Assembly: GCF_011250645.1 (NCBI RefSeq)
Contig: NZ_JAANNO010000006.1
Span: 1-64,000 of the forward strand
Direction: 5' to 3'
Source: Motilibacter aurantiacus
GTDB taxonomy: Bacteria > Actinomycetota > Actinomycetes > Motilibacterales > Motilibacteraceae
DNA: 64,000 nucleotides
The position numbers were made by a program, and so were the translations under genes. Below the pieces are notes generated by a model. It had not been told where the DNA came from. It saw only the letters and a program-made list of their open reading frames with translations, and did no database searches. How positions within the stretch are numbered: position 1 is the first letter of the stretch; the number at the start of each line of letters is the position of its first letter. Shown here one piece after another: positions 14,072-22,632 of this stretch.

Positions 14072-15145
14072 TCAGAGCTCGAAGTCGGGCACGCCCGCGG
14101 GCAGCTCGACCCGGAACAGCGCTCCGCCCGAGGGCGCGGTGTCGATGGCGATCTGCCCGCCGTGCGCCTCGACGAGGCCGCGCACGATGTAGAGCCCGAG
14201 GCCCGTGCCGCCGCGCCGCCCGGTCCGCCAGAACTTGGTGAACACCCGCTGGCGCATCTCGAGCGGCACGCCCTCGCCCTCGTCGATGACGGTCAGCGCG
14301 GTGCCGGCGCCCGCGGCGGGCTCCACCCGCACCGTCACCTTCCCCTCGCCGTGGCGGAGCGCGTTCTCCAGCAAGTTGGAGAGAACCTGGTCGAGCTTGT
14401 CGCGGTCGGCCCAGAGCTCGCCGAGGCCCGGGGCCACCTCGACCACGAAGCGCGCCTCCTCGGCGCCGGCCGCGACGAGCCCGGCGACGTGGCGCGCGAC
14501 GGCCGCCGGCAGGTCCACCGGCTCCTTGCGCAGCTGCAGCCGTCCCGAGTCGATGCGCGCGGTGTCCAGCAGCTCGGTGATGAGCCGGGTGACCCGGTCG
14601 GCGTCCGCCTCGACGGTCTCGAGCATGAGCCGCTTCTGCTCGTCGGTGAAACGGTCCCAGCGCTTGAGCAGCGTCGCGGTGAAGCCCTTCACCGAGGTCA
14701 GCGGTGAGCGCAGCTCGTGCGCGACCGTGGACACGAGCTCGGCACGGCTGAGCTCCTCGCGCTCGCGGACCCGCGTGCAGCGCATCGAGACGACCACGCG
14801 CGCGACGGGGCCGAGGCGCTGCTCGCGGACGTAGCGACCGCTCACCAGCACCTCCCGGCCGTCGGGCAGCTGCAGGGTCCGTTCCCCGAAGCCGGTGCGT
14901 ATCGCGAGGCCGGTGTAGGGCGCCGCGCAGCTCCACCAGACCTTGCCGTCGCGGTCGGCGAGCGGCAGGGCGTCCTCGAGCGGACGCCCGAGCACGTCGG
15001 CGGCGCGGGACCCGGTCATGTGCTCGGCGGCGGCGTTGAACACGACGACGCGCCCCGTGGCGTCCGCGACGACGAGACCGTCGGGCAGGTCGTCGGGCGC
15101 CAGGCCGACGCCTGGATCGGGAGCAGGCTCGAGATGCTCCGGCAC
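14072..15145 (-). CDS. PAS-domain sensor histidine kinase
   Basis: Soluble sensor kinase (357 aa) without membrane segments. A PAS domain covers about 15-120. The HisKA domain has H143 in VSTVAHELRSPLTSVKG. The HATPase domain shows N257/N261 in NLLENALRHG, DEGEGVP and GGTGLGLYIVRGLVEAHGG. All phosphotransfer motifs look intact. No response regulator lies nearby, so it is an orphan; its partner and signal are unknown. GTG 15145 has TACGAT six bases upstream, implying a leaderless mRNA. A kinase gene between an SpoU-type methyltransferase and pheST is also found in Streptomyces. Confidence 0.9.
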   Translation of the reverse strand: MPEHLEPAPDPGVGLAPDDLPDGLVVADATGRVVVFNAAAEHMTGSRAADVLGRPLEDALPLADRDGKVWWSCAAPYTGLAIRTGFGERTLQLPDGREVLVSGRYVREQRLGPVARVVVSMRCTRVREREELSRAELVSTVAHELRSPLTSVKGFTATLLKRWDRFTDEQKRLMLETVEADADRVTRLITELLDTARIDSGRLQLRKEPVDLPAAVARHVAGLVAAGAEEARFVVEVAPGLGELWADRDKLDQVLSNLLENALRHGEGKVTVRVEPAAGAGTALTVIDEGEGVPLEMRQRVFTKFWRTGRRGGTGLGLYIVRGLVEAHGGQIAIDTAPSGGALFRVELPAGVPDFEL

Positions 15146-15151
15146 GCCCGA

Positions 15152-15157
15152 ATCGTA
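15152..15157 (-). promoter_or_regulatory. Leaderless -10 for the PAS kinase
   Basis: TACGAT on the minus strand ends 6 nt before GTG 15145. Spacing and hexamer fit a leaderless actinobacterial promoter. No -35 consensus is seen. Confidence 0.4.
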
Positions 15158-15210
15158 CGGTCCGGAGGCGGTCGTGGACGAGTGCCGCTCCGACTCCCCT
15201 GCCCGCACGG

Positions 15211-16086
15211 TCAGTGTCCGGAGGGCGGCGCAGGCAGGGCGCGCTGGGCGCGCGCCGAGGCGTACAGGCAGACAGCGGCGGCGGTGGCGAGATTCAGGCT
15301 CTCGGCCCGGCCGTGGATGGGCACGGCGAGCACGTCGTCGGACATGTCCAGGAGCGCGTCCGGCAGCCCCCAGGCCTCGTTGCCGAAGACCCAGGCGGTC
15401 GGGCCGGCGAGGTCGCCGTCGCGGTCGGCGAGGTCGAGGTCGCGGCCCTTGCCGTCCGCGGCCACCACCCGCAGGCCGGCTGCGCGCAGCGCGTCGAAGG
15501 CGGCCGCCGCGGGGGCGCCCGCGACGACGGGCAGGTGGAAGAGGCTGCCTGCGGTCGCACGCACGCACTTGCCGTTGTAGACGTCCACGGACGCGTCGGT
15601 GAGCACGACGGCGTCGGCCCCCGCGGCGTCGGCCGCGCGGAGCACGGTGCCGGCGTTGCCGGGGTCGCGCACGTTGGCGAGGACGGCGACCAGCCGCGCG
15701 CCGGCGGACAGCGCCTGCTCGAGCGGGACGTCGACGAAGCCGCAGACGGCGAGCACCCCCTGCGGGGTCACCGTCTGCGCGACCGAGGCCAGCACGTCTG
15801 CCGTCACGCGCATGACCGGCACGCGTGCGTCGCGGGCCAGGCCGACCAGCTCGGGCAGCCGCCCGGCGAGCTCGTCGGTCACGAGGACCTCGAGGACGCG
15901 GTCGGGCGTGCAGGCCAGCGCCTCGCGCACCGCCTGCGGGCCCTCGGCGAGGAAACGCCGGTCGGCCGAGCGGAACGACCGCTTGGCCAACCGGCGGGCT
16001 GCCGCGACCCGCGGGCTGCGGGCGGAGGTCACCAGGGACGTGGGACTCTCGCCCGCGCGCGCGGGGCGCGGCTCAGAGCTCGGCAC
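15211..16086 (-). CDS. SpoU/TrmH-family RNA 2'-O-methyltransferase
   Basis: SPOUT-class RNA methyltransferase (291 aa). An N-terminal substrate-binding domain (RFLAEGPQAVREAL, about 43-56) is followed by the knotted SAM domain with motif 1 NVRDPGNAGTVLRAADAAG, motif 2 WVFGNEAWGLP and motif 3 VPIHGRAESLNLATAAAVCLY. The exact rRNA or tRNA target cannot be assigned; 23S rRNA is likely by family. GTG 16086 is supported by GGAGAG 7 nt upstream; a later GTG (16032) would also keep the core. It lies downstream of rplT behind a probable terminator hairpin. Confidence 0.88.
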   Translation of the reverse strand: MPSSEPRPARAGESPTSLVTSARSPRVAAARRLAKRSFRSADRRFLAEGPQAVREALACTPDRVLEVLVTDELAGRLPELVGLARDARVPVMRVTADVLASVAQTVTPQGVLAVCGFVDVPLEQALSAGARLVAVLANVRDPGNAGTVLRAADAAGADAVVLTDASVDVYNGKCVRATAGSLFHLPVVAGAPAAAAFDALRAAGLRVVAADGKGRDLDLADRDGDLAGPTAWVFGNEAWGLPDALLDMSDDVLAVPIHGRAESLNLATAAAVCLYASARAQRALPAPPSGH

Positions 16087-16100
16087 TCGAGTGCTCTCCG

Positions 16101-16135
16101 GGCCCGGCCGGCGCGCGTGGCGGTCCGGCCGGGCC
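16101..16135 (-). terminator. Hairpin downstream of rplT
   Basis: An 11-bp perfect inverted repeat, GGCCCGGCCGG with CCGGCCGGGCC (16101-16111 and 16125-16135), sits 15 bp after the rplT stop. It has no U-tract, as is usual for high-GC terminators. It may attenuate rather than end transcription into the methyltransferase gene. Confidence 0.55.
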
Positions 16136-16149
16136 GACAGGAGGCCGGC

Positions 16150-16539
16150 TCAGGCGGCGCTCTCGGCAGCCGCGGGAGCGGCGGCCGGGAGGGCGGCGCG
16201 AGCGAGGTCGACCAGCGCCTTGAAGGCAGCCGGGTCGTTGACGGCCAGCTCGGCGAGCATGCGCCGGTCGACCTCGATCTCAGCGGCCTTGAGGCCCTGG
16301 ATGAAGCGGTTGTAGGTCATGCCCTGCTCGCGGGCCGCAGCGTTGATGCGCTGGATCCACAGCTGGCGGAAGTCGCCCTTGCGCTTCTTGCGGTCCCGGT
16401 AGGCGTAGACGAGCGAGTGGGTGACCTGCTCCTTCGCCTTCCGGTACAGCCGCGAGCGCTGCCCGCGGTAACCACTCGCCTGCTCCAGGACGGTGCGGCG
16501 CTTCTTCGACGAGTGAACGCCGGCCTTGACGCGTGCCAC
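16150..16539 (-). CDS. rplT: 50S ribosomal protein L20
   Basis: Large-subunit protein L20 (129 aa), needed for early 50S assembly. The basic N-terminal tail ([20 protein letters not shown]) and globular half ([27 protein letters not shown]) match the family. An Ala-rich tail of about 15 residues extends past the usual end. GTG 16539 has AGGAGAA upstream. Third gene of infC-rpmI-rplT. Confidence 0.97.
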   Translation of the reverse strand: MARVKAGVHSSKKRRTVLEQASGYRGQRSRLYRKAKEQVTHSLVYAYRDRKKRKGDFRQLWIQRINAAAREQGMTYNRFIQGLKAAEIEVDRRMLAELAVNDPAAFKALVDLARAALPAAAPAAAESAA

Positions 16540-16624
16540 GGAAAACTTCTCCTCAAGAGTGCGGGCGGCACACGCCACCCGCCGGGGTCGGACGGGGAAG
16601 AGCTACGGAGTCAGCGGCAGGGCG

Positions 16625-16819
16625 TCAGCGGCCGAGCATCTTCTTGATGCGCTTGGCGTCACCCGGGGCGACCTCGACCTCGTCGAACAGGCGACGGGTC
16701 AGCGTCGAAGGCTTGTGCTCGAGCAGGTGGTTGCGGCCCGCCTGACGACGCATGATCTTGCCGGTTCCGGTGACGCGGAAGCGCTTGCTCGCCCCGCTGT
16801 GGGTCTTGTTCTTCGGCAT
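16625..16819 (-). CDS. rpmI: 50S ribosomal protein L35
   Basis: Small basic large-subunit protein (64 aa). [20 protein letters not shown] at the start and LSRRL-like LTRRLFDEV near the end are the family marks. The ATG at 16819 is preceded by GAGGAGA. It lies between infC and rplT, the universal order. Confidence 0.97.
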   Translation of the reverse strand: MPKNKTHSGASKRFRVTGTGKIMRRQAGRNHLLEHKPSTLTRRLFDEVEVAPGDAKRIKKMLGR

Positions 16820-16948
16820 CGGGCCGGTCTCCTCAAAGGTCGTCAGTACGTGCTGCAACCCCGCCCCGGCGTCGTCCGCCGGGGCAGGGGTCCTGCGTTC
16901 TGCGCGGCCGGCGGTCCCGACCCGCCGCGGTCCTGCTGCTGCGCCCTG

Positions 16949-17590
16949 CTACTCCGCGCTGGTCGCCTCGTCGGCGGCGACCGCCGCAGTCGGCCGGTCC
17001 TCCCCGTCGACCTCGGCCGCGCCGTCGCCCTGGGCGCGGCGGGCCTTCGCCTCGCGCGCCTCGGCCATCGCCTCGACCTTCTTCTTGTGCGGCCCCAGCA
17101 CCATGATCATGTTGCGCCCGTCCTGCTTGGGCGCGGACTCGATGAAGCCCAGCTCCTGCACGTCCTCCGCGAGCTTCTGCAGCAGCCGGTAGCCCAGCTC
17201 GGGCCGGGACTGCTCGCGGCCGCGGAACATGATCGTGATCTTGACCTTGTCGCCCGCGTTGAGGAAGCGCACGACGTGACCCTTCTTGGTGTCGTAGTCG
17301 TGAGCATCGATCTTCGGGCGGAGCTTCATCTCCTTGATGATGGTGTGAGCCTGGTTGCGCCGGGACTCACGCTCCTTCATCGCGGACTCGTACTTGAACT
17401 TCCCGTAGTCCATGAGCTTGGCCACCGGCGGGCGGGCCATCGGCGCGACCTCCACGAGGTCGAGGTCGGACTCCTGCGCGAGACGCAACGCGTCCTCGAT
17501 GCGCACGATGCCGACCTGCTCGCCATTGGGGCCCACGAGCCGGACCTCGGGCACACGGATCCGGTCGTTGATGCGGGGCTCAGTGCTGAT
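16949..17590 (-). CDS. infC: Translation initiation factor IF-3 (AUC start codon)
   Basis: IF-3 (213 aa) binds the 30S subunit and rejects non-canonical starts. The N-domain has [15 protein letters not shown] and [10 protein letters not shown]; the C-domain has [22 protein letters not shown] and [12 protein letters not shown]. An acidic Ala-rich tail follows. No ATG, GTG or TTG fits the conserved N-terminus. An ATC at 17590 lies five bases after GAGGAGA and gives [13 protein letters not shown] rare AUU/AUC start is the classic means by which IF-3 represses its own synthesis. The start is strongly supported by alignment to the family. Confidence 0.93.
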   Translation of the reverse strand: MSTEPRINDRIRVPEVRLVGPNGEQVGIVRIEDALRLAQESDLDLVEVAPMARPPVAKLMDYGKFKYESAMKERESRRNQAHTIIKEMKLRPKIDAHDYDTKKGHVVRFLNAGDKVKITIMFRGREQSRPELGYRLLQKLAEDVQELGFIESAPKQDGRNMIMVLGPHKKKVEAMAEAREAKARRAQGDGAAEVDGEDRPTAAVAADEATSAE

Positions 17591-17928
17591 GCTGCTCTCC
17601 TCTAGCCGGGTACGGGGCGGGACCTGCACAACTCTGCAAGTGACCTGCGCAGCCGTCCGGCGAGAGCCGGGCGCCCACCACACGCGGCGAGCTTCCTCCC
17701 GACCGGGCGGGGCCCCGTGACAGGGGAACACCCGCGGCACCACCCGCCATTCCGCGCGGGCGGTGCTGGACCGGAACCTTGCGGCCTGTCGACGGCTGAG
17801 CGAGCAGCAGTCCGTCGGCCACAGGTGGGAGGAGGGCCTCCGCTTGCGCGCCCGTTCCGCTGGCACTCCGCGCCGGGGCGGTGGAGCACCTGTCGGGACG
17901 GACGGGTCGATCTGAAAGGCTACCAGGT
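17591..17928 (-). promoter_or_regulatory. infC leader / divergent intergenic region
   Basis: This 338-bp gap separates infC (minus) from the DUF1844 gene (plus). It ends at infC with GAGGAGA before the ATC start. A TAGCCT box (about 17918-17923, minus strand) could be a -10 for infC, giving a long leader of roughly 320 nt. Several GC-rich stems are possible. No open frame here has family features, so I read it as leader and promoter DNA. Confidence 0.4.
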
Positions 17929-18402
17929 GTGAGCACAGATCCGCTGGGCCCGCCCAGCCGCCCCGCGTCGTCGGGCGTACCCACTCCTTCTGCCGTGTCC
18001 GGTGCCGCGTCCGATGCCGCGTCCCGTGCCGCGTCCCGTGCCGCGTCTGATGCCGTATCCGATGCCGCCCGGGACATCGCCGAGGTCCCCGCCGTCGAGG
18101 TCGTCTCGGCCGCGGCCATCCACCTGATGAGCGCGGCCGCGGTCAAGTGCGGCCTCGCCGAGGACGAGGACGCCGCCCAGCACAAGGACCTCGACGAGGC
18201 CCGAACCCTCATCACGGCGCTCGCCGGGCTGGTGACCGCCGCCGCCCCCGCGCTAGGCCACCACCACGCCGCGCCCCTGCGGGACGGGCTGCGCTCGCTG
18301 CAGCTGGCCTTCCGCGAGGCGTCCCTGATCCCCGACGCCCCGGGCGAGGGGCCCGGCGAGAAGCTCACCGGCCCGGTCTACCCGCGCGGTTCCGGGCGCT
18401 GA
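17929..18402 (+). CDS. DUF1844 family protein
   Basis: Small acidic protein (157 aa). The C-terminal two thirds ([20 protein letters not shown], then [17 protein letters not shown]) is the DUF1844 domain, of unknown function; the gene is usually found next to infC in actinomycetes, as here. Before it comes a low-complexity Ala/Ser/Asp/Arg stretch encoded by five 12-bp repeats. GTG 17929 gives [12 protein letters not shown]; no strong Shine-Dalgarno is seen, and a GTG 16 codons earlier is also in frame. Divergent from infC. Confidence 0.8.
   Translation: MSTDPLGPPSRPASSGVPTPSAVSGAASDAASRAASRAASDAVSDAARDIAEVPAVEVVSAAAIHLMSAAAVKCGLAEDEDAAQHKDLDEARTLITALAGLVTAAAPALGHHHAAPLRDGLRSLQLAFREASLIPDAPGEGPGEKLTGPVYPRGSGR
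18004..18063 (+). repeat. Five 12-bp tandem repeats inside the DUF1844 gene
   Basis: Units of the type GCCGCGTCCGAT / GCCGCGTCCCGT run five times in phase, encoding Ala-Ala-Ser-Asp or Ala-Ala-Ser-Arg (the last unit degenerates to Ala-Val-Ser-Asp). The array makes the N-terminal region a four-residue periodic, charge-alternating segment. The exact phase and near-identity suggest recent expansion by slippage. Confidence 0.8.
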
Positions 18403-18434
18403 GCCACCCTCCCCCGCACGCCTGACGGCCGCGC

Positions 18435-18490
18435 GATCATGGGCAGGTCGTCGGCGACACGCGGCCGCCGGCGCCGACCTGCCCATGATC
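18435..18490. terminator. Perfect 16-bp palindrome after the DUF1844 gene
   Basis: GATCATGGGCAGGTCG (18435-18450) and its exact reverse complement (18475-18490) flank a GC-rich loop. It lies 33 bp past the DUF1844 stop and before the convergent metallo-hydrolase gene, so it can act as a bidirectional terminator. The unusually AT-containing arm makes it also a candidate dispersed intergenic palindrome. Confidence 0.6.
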
Positions 18491-18562
18491 AGCGTGCTCG
18501 GGGCGGCTCGGGGCGGCTCGAGGCGCTCGTCAGCACGCACGGGCCCGGCCGCGTGCCGTCGT

Positions 18563-19369
18563 TCAGTCCAGCGGCAGCGTGTCGCCGCGCGCGACGTACC
18601 GGATGTCCGCCACGAGCCCCCGCCTGTCCACCTCGGCCCGGAAGTCCTCCAGCGGGGACTTGAACACGCCGTAGTCGTCGTAGTGGATCGGCACGATGCG
18701 CGACCGGCGACCGAGCTCGAGCAGCTCGATGAGGTCCGCGCCCATCCGGCCGTCCATGGTCACGGTGACGCCGAGCACCTTGGTCCCGCCCAGGTGCAGC
18801 AGCGCCATGTCGATGTCCGGGAAGCGCCGCACGACCTCCTTGAGGTCGTCGATGACGAGCGTGTCACCGGTCTCGTAGATCCGGTACGGGCGCCCGCCCC
18901 CGACCGGCTCGAACTCGATCAGCATCCCCATCACGCTGGGAAGGGCGGCCTGCATCGGCCCGGGGGCGTGCCGGCCGGGCAGCGCCGTGACGCGCAGCGT
19001 GCTCCCGCCCTTCGTCAGCTCCCACGGCTGCCACGTCGACAGGCCGGCCGTGGTCACCCCCTGCCGCCGCAGCCGCTTCGCCCCGTGGGCCGTGGTGACG
19101 ACCGGGACGCTGGGGTGGATGCCGCGTCTGGCGGCGCGGTCGTAGTGGTCCCCGTGCAGGTGCGAAAGGGCGACGGCGTCCAGTACGGGCAGGTCCTCGA
19201 CCGCGATGGCGGGATCGGTCAGCCGGCGTGAGCTCAGCCCCTTGCCGAGGTACGCCCGCTGGCCCCGGCGCAGGAAGTTCGGGTCCGTCACGACCGTGAA
19301 GCCGTCGCGACGCAGGACCGTCGTCGCGGTCCCGACGAAGAAGAGCGAGGAGTCCGGCTGATCGTGCAC
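18563..19369 (-). CDS. Metallo-beta-lactamase-fold hydrolase (UlaG-like)
   Basis: MBL-fold enzyme (268 aa). The metal motif HxHxDH is at residues 70-75 (LSHLHGDH). Further ligand candidates are in ALPGRHAPG, ETGDTL and VPIHYDDY. The layout matches the UlaG/YtnP-like branch that hydrolyses lactones or phosphodiesters; the substrate cannot be named. GTG 19369 (VHDQPDSSLFFVG) is chosen because the domain begins immediately after it. No signal peptide. Convergent with DUF1844. Confidence 0.82.
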   Translation of the reverse strand: MHDQPDSSLFFVGTATTVLRRDGFTVVTDPNFLRRGQRAYLGKGLSSRRLTDPAIAVEDLPVLDAVALSHLHGDHYDRAARRGIHPSVPVVTTAHGAKRLRRQGVTTAGLSTWQPWELTKGGSTLRVTALPGRHAPGPMQAALPSVMGMLIEFEPVGGGRPYRIYETGDTLVIDDLKEVVRRFPDIDMALLHLGGTKVLGVTVTMDGRMGADLIELLELGRRSRIVPIHYDDYGVFKSPLEDFRAEVDRRGLVADIRYVARGDTLPLD

Positions 19370-19455
19370 GGCGGCACCTTGCCCGCGAGCGCGCCGCTTA
19401 CCCGTGCCCGGGCTCGACCATCCGCACGGCCCCGGCGCCGCAGCCCACGGCTCGC

Positions 19456-20166
19456 CTAGCCGGCCGGCTCGACCGCCACGTCGACGCCGCGCAGCGTCCG
19501 CTCCCGCAGCAGCGGGGCGCCCTGCAGCACCGGGCCCAGCCGCCGCAGCAGGGGCTCGAGCGCCGCGCCCTCGCGGACGGTCAGCACGATCCGCGCGTCG
19601 ACGCCCTCCCCCGGCACGAGGCGCACCGCCGCCACCTCGGGCTCGGGCGCAACGAGCGCCTGCACGGCCGCCGCGGCGGCGGGGTCGTCGTACAACGGGA
19701 GGGCCACCTGCTCGGCGCCCAGGGCGCGCAGCGCGGGGCCCGCCACGACGTACGGGACCGGCCCGGCGGGGTCCACGAGCAGGGCGCGCGCCCCCTCCGC
19801 CGCGCCGGCGACCGCAGCGCGCGACGGCTCGACGGGCACGGGCCGGGCGTCGGCCCGCCACCGCGACAGCGTCTCCAGGCTCGTGAAGACCGGCAGCGCC
19901 CGGCCGCCCGGCCCCTCGACGGTGACGAGCGCCATGTCGGTGCGCTTCTCCCGACGCAGCTGCCCGGGCGCGACGTCCTCCTCCTCGGCGAGCACGGCCA
20001 CCACGGGCACGAGCAGCCGGGAGGAGGCGAGGGCGGACAGCACCTCCGGCCAGCGCGCCGGGTCCGACGCGTACGCCGCGAGGGCCGCCGCGACCTTGCG
20101 GTCGGCGCTCCCCTCGTCCCCGGCGAAGCCGGTGTCCGGGATCGTCCTGCCGGCGGAGCCTGTCAC
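19456..20166 (-). CDS. SseB family protein
   Basis: Cytosolic protein (about 236 aa) with an N-terminal SseB domain: LVPVVAVLAEE, a DMALVTVEGPGGRALPVFTS strand pair, and a SLETLSRWR helix. A second, similar domain follows. The family is common in actinomycetes; its function is not established. GTG 20166 (VTGSAGRTIPDTGFAG) is favoured because TAGGTT ends 7 nt upstream (leaderless). An ATG at 20214 would add a 16-residue Arg/Ala stretch that looks non-coding. Confidence 0.8.
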   Translation of the reverse strand: MTGSAGRTIPDTGFAGDEGSADRKVAAALAAYASDPARWPEVLSALASSRLLVPVVAVLAEEEDVAPGQLRREKRTDMALVTVEGPGGRALPVFTSLETLSRWRADARPVPVEPSRAAVAGAAEGARALLVDPAGPVPYVVAGPALRALGAEQVALPLYDDPAAAAAVQALVAPEPEVAAVRLVPGEGVDARIVLTVREGAALEPLLRRLGPVLQGAPLLRERTLRGVDVAVEPAG

Positions 20167-20173
20167 GGGGCGC

Positions 20174-20179
20174 AACCTA
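20174..20179 (-). promoter_or_regulatory. Leaderless -10 for the SseB gene
   Basis: TAGGTT on the minus strand, followed by seven bases and GTG 20166. It fits TANNNT and leaderless spacing, and it would exclude the upstream ATG. No -35 consensus. Confidence 0.4.
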
Positions 20180-20232
20180 GCCAGCCCGGCCTCGGCCGCG
20201 CCACGGGGGACCATCGGCGGTGGCGGGGCAGG

Positions 20233-21084
20233 TCATGCCCCGTCCACGTCGTCGGCGGGGCCTTGCCACGGCTCGAACTCGCGCAGCCGCGTCCGCGTCT
20301 CGTGCACCGGGGCCGGCGAGCCGTCGGGGTACTGGCCCTTGAAGTACTTCATGCCCAGAGGTGCCGGCTCGCCGAAGCCGTTCGCAGCCAGGAAGTTCTG
20401 CCGGTGCGCGGCCACCCGCTCCTCGTGGAAGCGCGCCGCCTCCTGGCTGGTGTACGGGTCGGCCGAGCGTGGGAGCCACCGCGGCTCGAACTCGGCGAGC
20501 GTCCCACGCGCCTGCGGCAGGATCATGGCGAACGGCTCGCCCTCCTCGAAGCGCACCTGCGCGCCTGGGCGGGTGAGCTTCCAGTTCATCGTGAAGGGGG
20601 CGACCGACCAGTCGGTCTCCACCAGCCCCTCCAGCGGGCTGACGGCGTCCTTCGGGCGGTTGGCGGGCCCGCGGACCAGCAGGTTCCACCCGGATGGCGT
20701 CCTGAACACGTGCGGCACCCCAAAGCTCAGGACGCCGCCGCCGAAGATGGACGCGGCGAGGACCTCGCGCGGCCGGCCGTCGGGCACGACGGTGAGGGCG
20801 TCAGGGGCCTCCCCGCCGTCCCAGACGGCCGTGAAGCCGACCGGGTTGCAGATCTCCCAGCCCTGCTCCCCCGCCATGAGCAGCGGCAGGCAGTACTTGC
20901 CGGACCTGCCCGGCGTGAAGTCCAGCCACTCGCGCTTGCGCGGAGCCGGCACGATCGGTGCGCGCGCAGGGCCGCCCTTGCCGAAGTACGCCACCAGCTC
21001 GTTCGCGGCAGCGGGCCGCGGCCCCGACGCGGCGGGCAGGTCGTCGGCCGGCTGCGTCCTACCGTCCTCGTGCGCACTTGTCAC
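20233..21084 (-). CDS. DUF6065 family protein
   Basis: Soluble protein (283 aa) without signal peptide or membrane helix. The core, roughly residues 40-230, contains KREWLDFTPGRSGKYCLPL, GWEICNPVGFTAVWDGG, LLVRGPANRPKD, PLEGLVETDW and FTMNWKLTRPG. I recognise these as the DUF6065 pattern. The function is unknown; the many aromatic residues and the GxxF/WDGG patches suggest a beta-rich ligand-binding fold. GTG 21084 follows AAGGA at a usable distance. The gene stands alone between SseB and the PH-like gene, with a 162-bp upstream gap containing a TTGACA (21162-21167, minus) but no matching -10. Confidence 0.65.
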   Translation of the reverse strand: MTSAHEDGRTQPADDLPAASGPRPAAANELVAYFGKGGPARAPIVPAPRKREWLDFTPGRSGKYCLPLLMAGEQGWEICNPVGFTAVWDGGEAPDALTVVPDGRPREVLAASIFGGGVLSFGVPHVFRTPSGWNLLVRGPANRPKDAVSPLEGLVETDWSVAPFTMNWKLTRPGAQVRFEEGEPFAMILPQARGTLAEFEPRWLPRSADPYTSQEAARFHEERVAAHRQNFLAANGFGEPAPLGMKYFKGQYPDGSPAPVHETRTRLREFEPWQGPADDVDGA

Positions 21085-21246
21085 GATCAGGTGTCCTTCC
21101 GCGCTTCGGGAAGCGGCCGCACGTCCGGACGGTCGCGCGTGTGCTCGTACGGTCTGCTCGATGTCAACAGATAGCGCACCGTGCGGCGGGGCGCCCTCCC
21201 TTTGGCCGCGAAGGCCCGACCGGCGGCACCGCCCGCGCCGGAGCGC

Positions 21247-21723
21247 TCACCCCTCCTCGCGGGCGGACGCCCGGGCCGCGACGAGGTGGGCCAGCTGCCG
21301 GGCCTGCTCGACCGCGTAGGCCCCGTCGGAGCCCTGCACCCCCATCGCCGCGACGGTGCTGCCGTCGGAGACGTCGAGCACGAGCCACGGGTCGGCGGGG
21401 CGCAGCGTGACCCCGAGGACCTCCGCCCACTCGAGCCGGCGGCCGCGCAGGATGTTCGCCACGAGCAGCCCCTGCTGGTCGGCCACGACCCGGACGTCGG
21501 CGAGCCGGTGCAGGAACCAGACGATGGCGGCCCCTACGACGGCCACGAGGAACCGGTCCAGGGCGGGCCAGTCCGAGAGCCCGACCACCAGCAGGGCGAA
21601 GACCGCGGCGACCACCACCGCGAGGGCGTACGGCACACGCCTGCCCCACCGCGGCCGGAAGGTGTGCGGCAGGGCCGGTGGCGCGGTGCCGGGCCCCGGC
21701 GTCGGAGCGCTCAGAGCCGGCAC
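21247..21723 (-). CDS. PH-domain-like membrane protein
   Basis: Small protein (158 aa) with two hydrophobic helices (about residues 31-49 and 57-70) followed by a bacterial PH-like domain: [27 protein letters not shown]-type strands, then [10 protein letters not shown]. Proteins of this type are regularly adjacent to hisG in actinomycetes; the role is unknown. GTG 21723 overlaps the hisG 3' end by 13 bp, implying coupling. Confidence 0.75.
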   Translation of the reverse strand: MPALSAPTPGPGTAPPALPHTFRPRWGRRVPYALAVVVAAVFALLVVGLSDWPALDRFLVAVVGAAIVWFLHRLADVRVVADQQGLLVANILRGRRLEWAEVLGVTLRPADPWLVLDVSDGSTVAAMGVQGSDGAYAVEQARQLAHLVAARASAREEG

Positions 21724-22556
21724 GCGTGGATGCCGGTGACGAGGATCCCCCGCGCCCCCAGCTCCCACAGCTCGTCCATGACCCGGTTGGTGTCGCTCTT
21801 GGGCACCATCGCGCGGACGGCCACCCAGCCGCGGTCGTGCAGCGGGGAGACCGTCGGCGACTCGATGCCCGGCGTGATCGCCACCGCCTCCTCCACCAGC
21901 TCCGCGCGCACGTCGTAGTCCATCAGCACGTAGCGGCGCGCGATGATGACGCCCTGCAGGCGGCGGACGAGCTGGTCCACGGCGGCCGAGCCGGAGGCCC
22001 CCGCGCCGCGGACGAGGACGGCCTCGCTGTGCAGGATCGGGTCGCCCAGGATCTCCAGGCCGGCCTGGCGCAGCGTGGTCCCGGTCGACACGACGTCCGC
22101 GATCACGTCGGCGACGCCCAGCCGGACGCTCGTCTCGACGGCGCCGTCGAGCCGGATGACCTCGGCCGAGACGCCGAGCTCGGCCAGGTGCTTGGACACC
22201 AGGCCGGCATAGGACGTCGCGACGCGCTTGCCCTCGAACTCCTTGGGCGAGGAAGCGGTGCCCGGTCGGGCTGCGTACCGGAACGTCGAGCCGCCGAAGC
22301 CGAGCTGGAGCAGCTCCTCGGCGGGCGCACCGGAGTCCAGCAGCAGGTCACGGCCGGTGATGCCGAGGTCCAGCTGGCCGGAGCCGACGTAGACCGCGAT
22401 GTCACGCGGGCGCAGGAAGAAGAACTCGACGTCGTTGGCCGGGTCCTGCAGAACCAGCTCCCGCGGGTCGGTGCGCTGCGCGTACCCCGCTTCCTTCAGC
22501 ATCTCCGCCGCAGCGGTGGACAACGAGCCCTTGTTCGGTACGGCGACCCTCAGCAC
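21711..22556 (-). CDS. hisG: ATP phosphoribosyltransferase (long form)
   Basis: First enzyme of histidine synthesis (281 aa, the long HisG form with a C-terminal ACT-like regulatory domain, about 210-281). [10 protein letters not shown] opens the protein. The PRPP-binding segment is [22 protein letters not shown] 22556 is preferred, with GGAAGG nine bases upstream and the family-typical [10 protein letters not shown] start; an ATG three codons earlier abuts that sequence. hisE, normally adjacent, is 2.5 kb away. Confidence 0.94.
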   Translation of the reverse strand: MLRVAVPNKGSLSTAAAEMLKEAGYAQRTDPRELVLQDPANDVEFFFLRPRDIAVYVGSGQLDLGITGRDLLLDSGAPAEELLQLGFGGSTFRYAARPGTASSPKEFEGKRVATSYAGLVSKHLAELGVSAEVIRLDGAVETSVRLGVADVIADVVSTGTTLRQAGLEILGDPILHSEAVLVRGAGASGSAAVDQLVRRLQGVIIARRYVLMDYDVRAELVEEAVAITPGIESPTVSPLHDRGWVAVRAMVPKSDTNRVMDELWELGARGILVTGIHACRL

Positions 22557-22595
22557 GTGCCCCATCCTTCCAGACGGCGCAGAGTCCTTCGGACC

Positions 22596-22602
22596 TGTAA
22601 CC
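22596..22602 (+). promoter_or_regulatory. Possible ECF-type -35 upstream of the sigma gene
   Basis: TGTAACC stands 31 bp before the ATG of the ECF sigma gene. AAC-containing -35 elements are typical of ECF sigma factors, and autoregulation is common. No convincing -10 can be paired with it by eye. Confidence 0.25.
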
Positions 22603-22632
22603 GGAGGAGGGGGCTTCGGCATCAGTAGGGGC

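Noticed and set aside
21162-21167. TTGACA on the minus strand upstream of the DUF6065 gene
   Set aside because: A perfect -35, but at 16-18 bp there is no TANNNT; a TACGAG at 12 bp is too close. Not called as a promoter.
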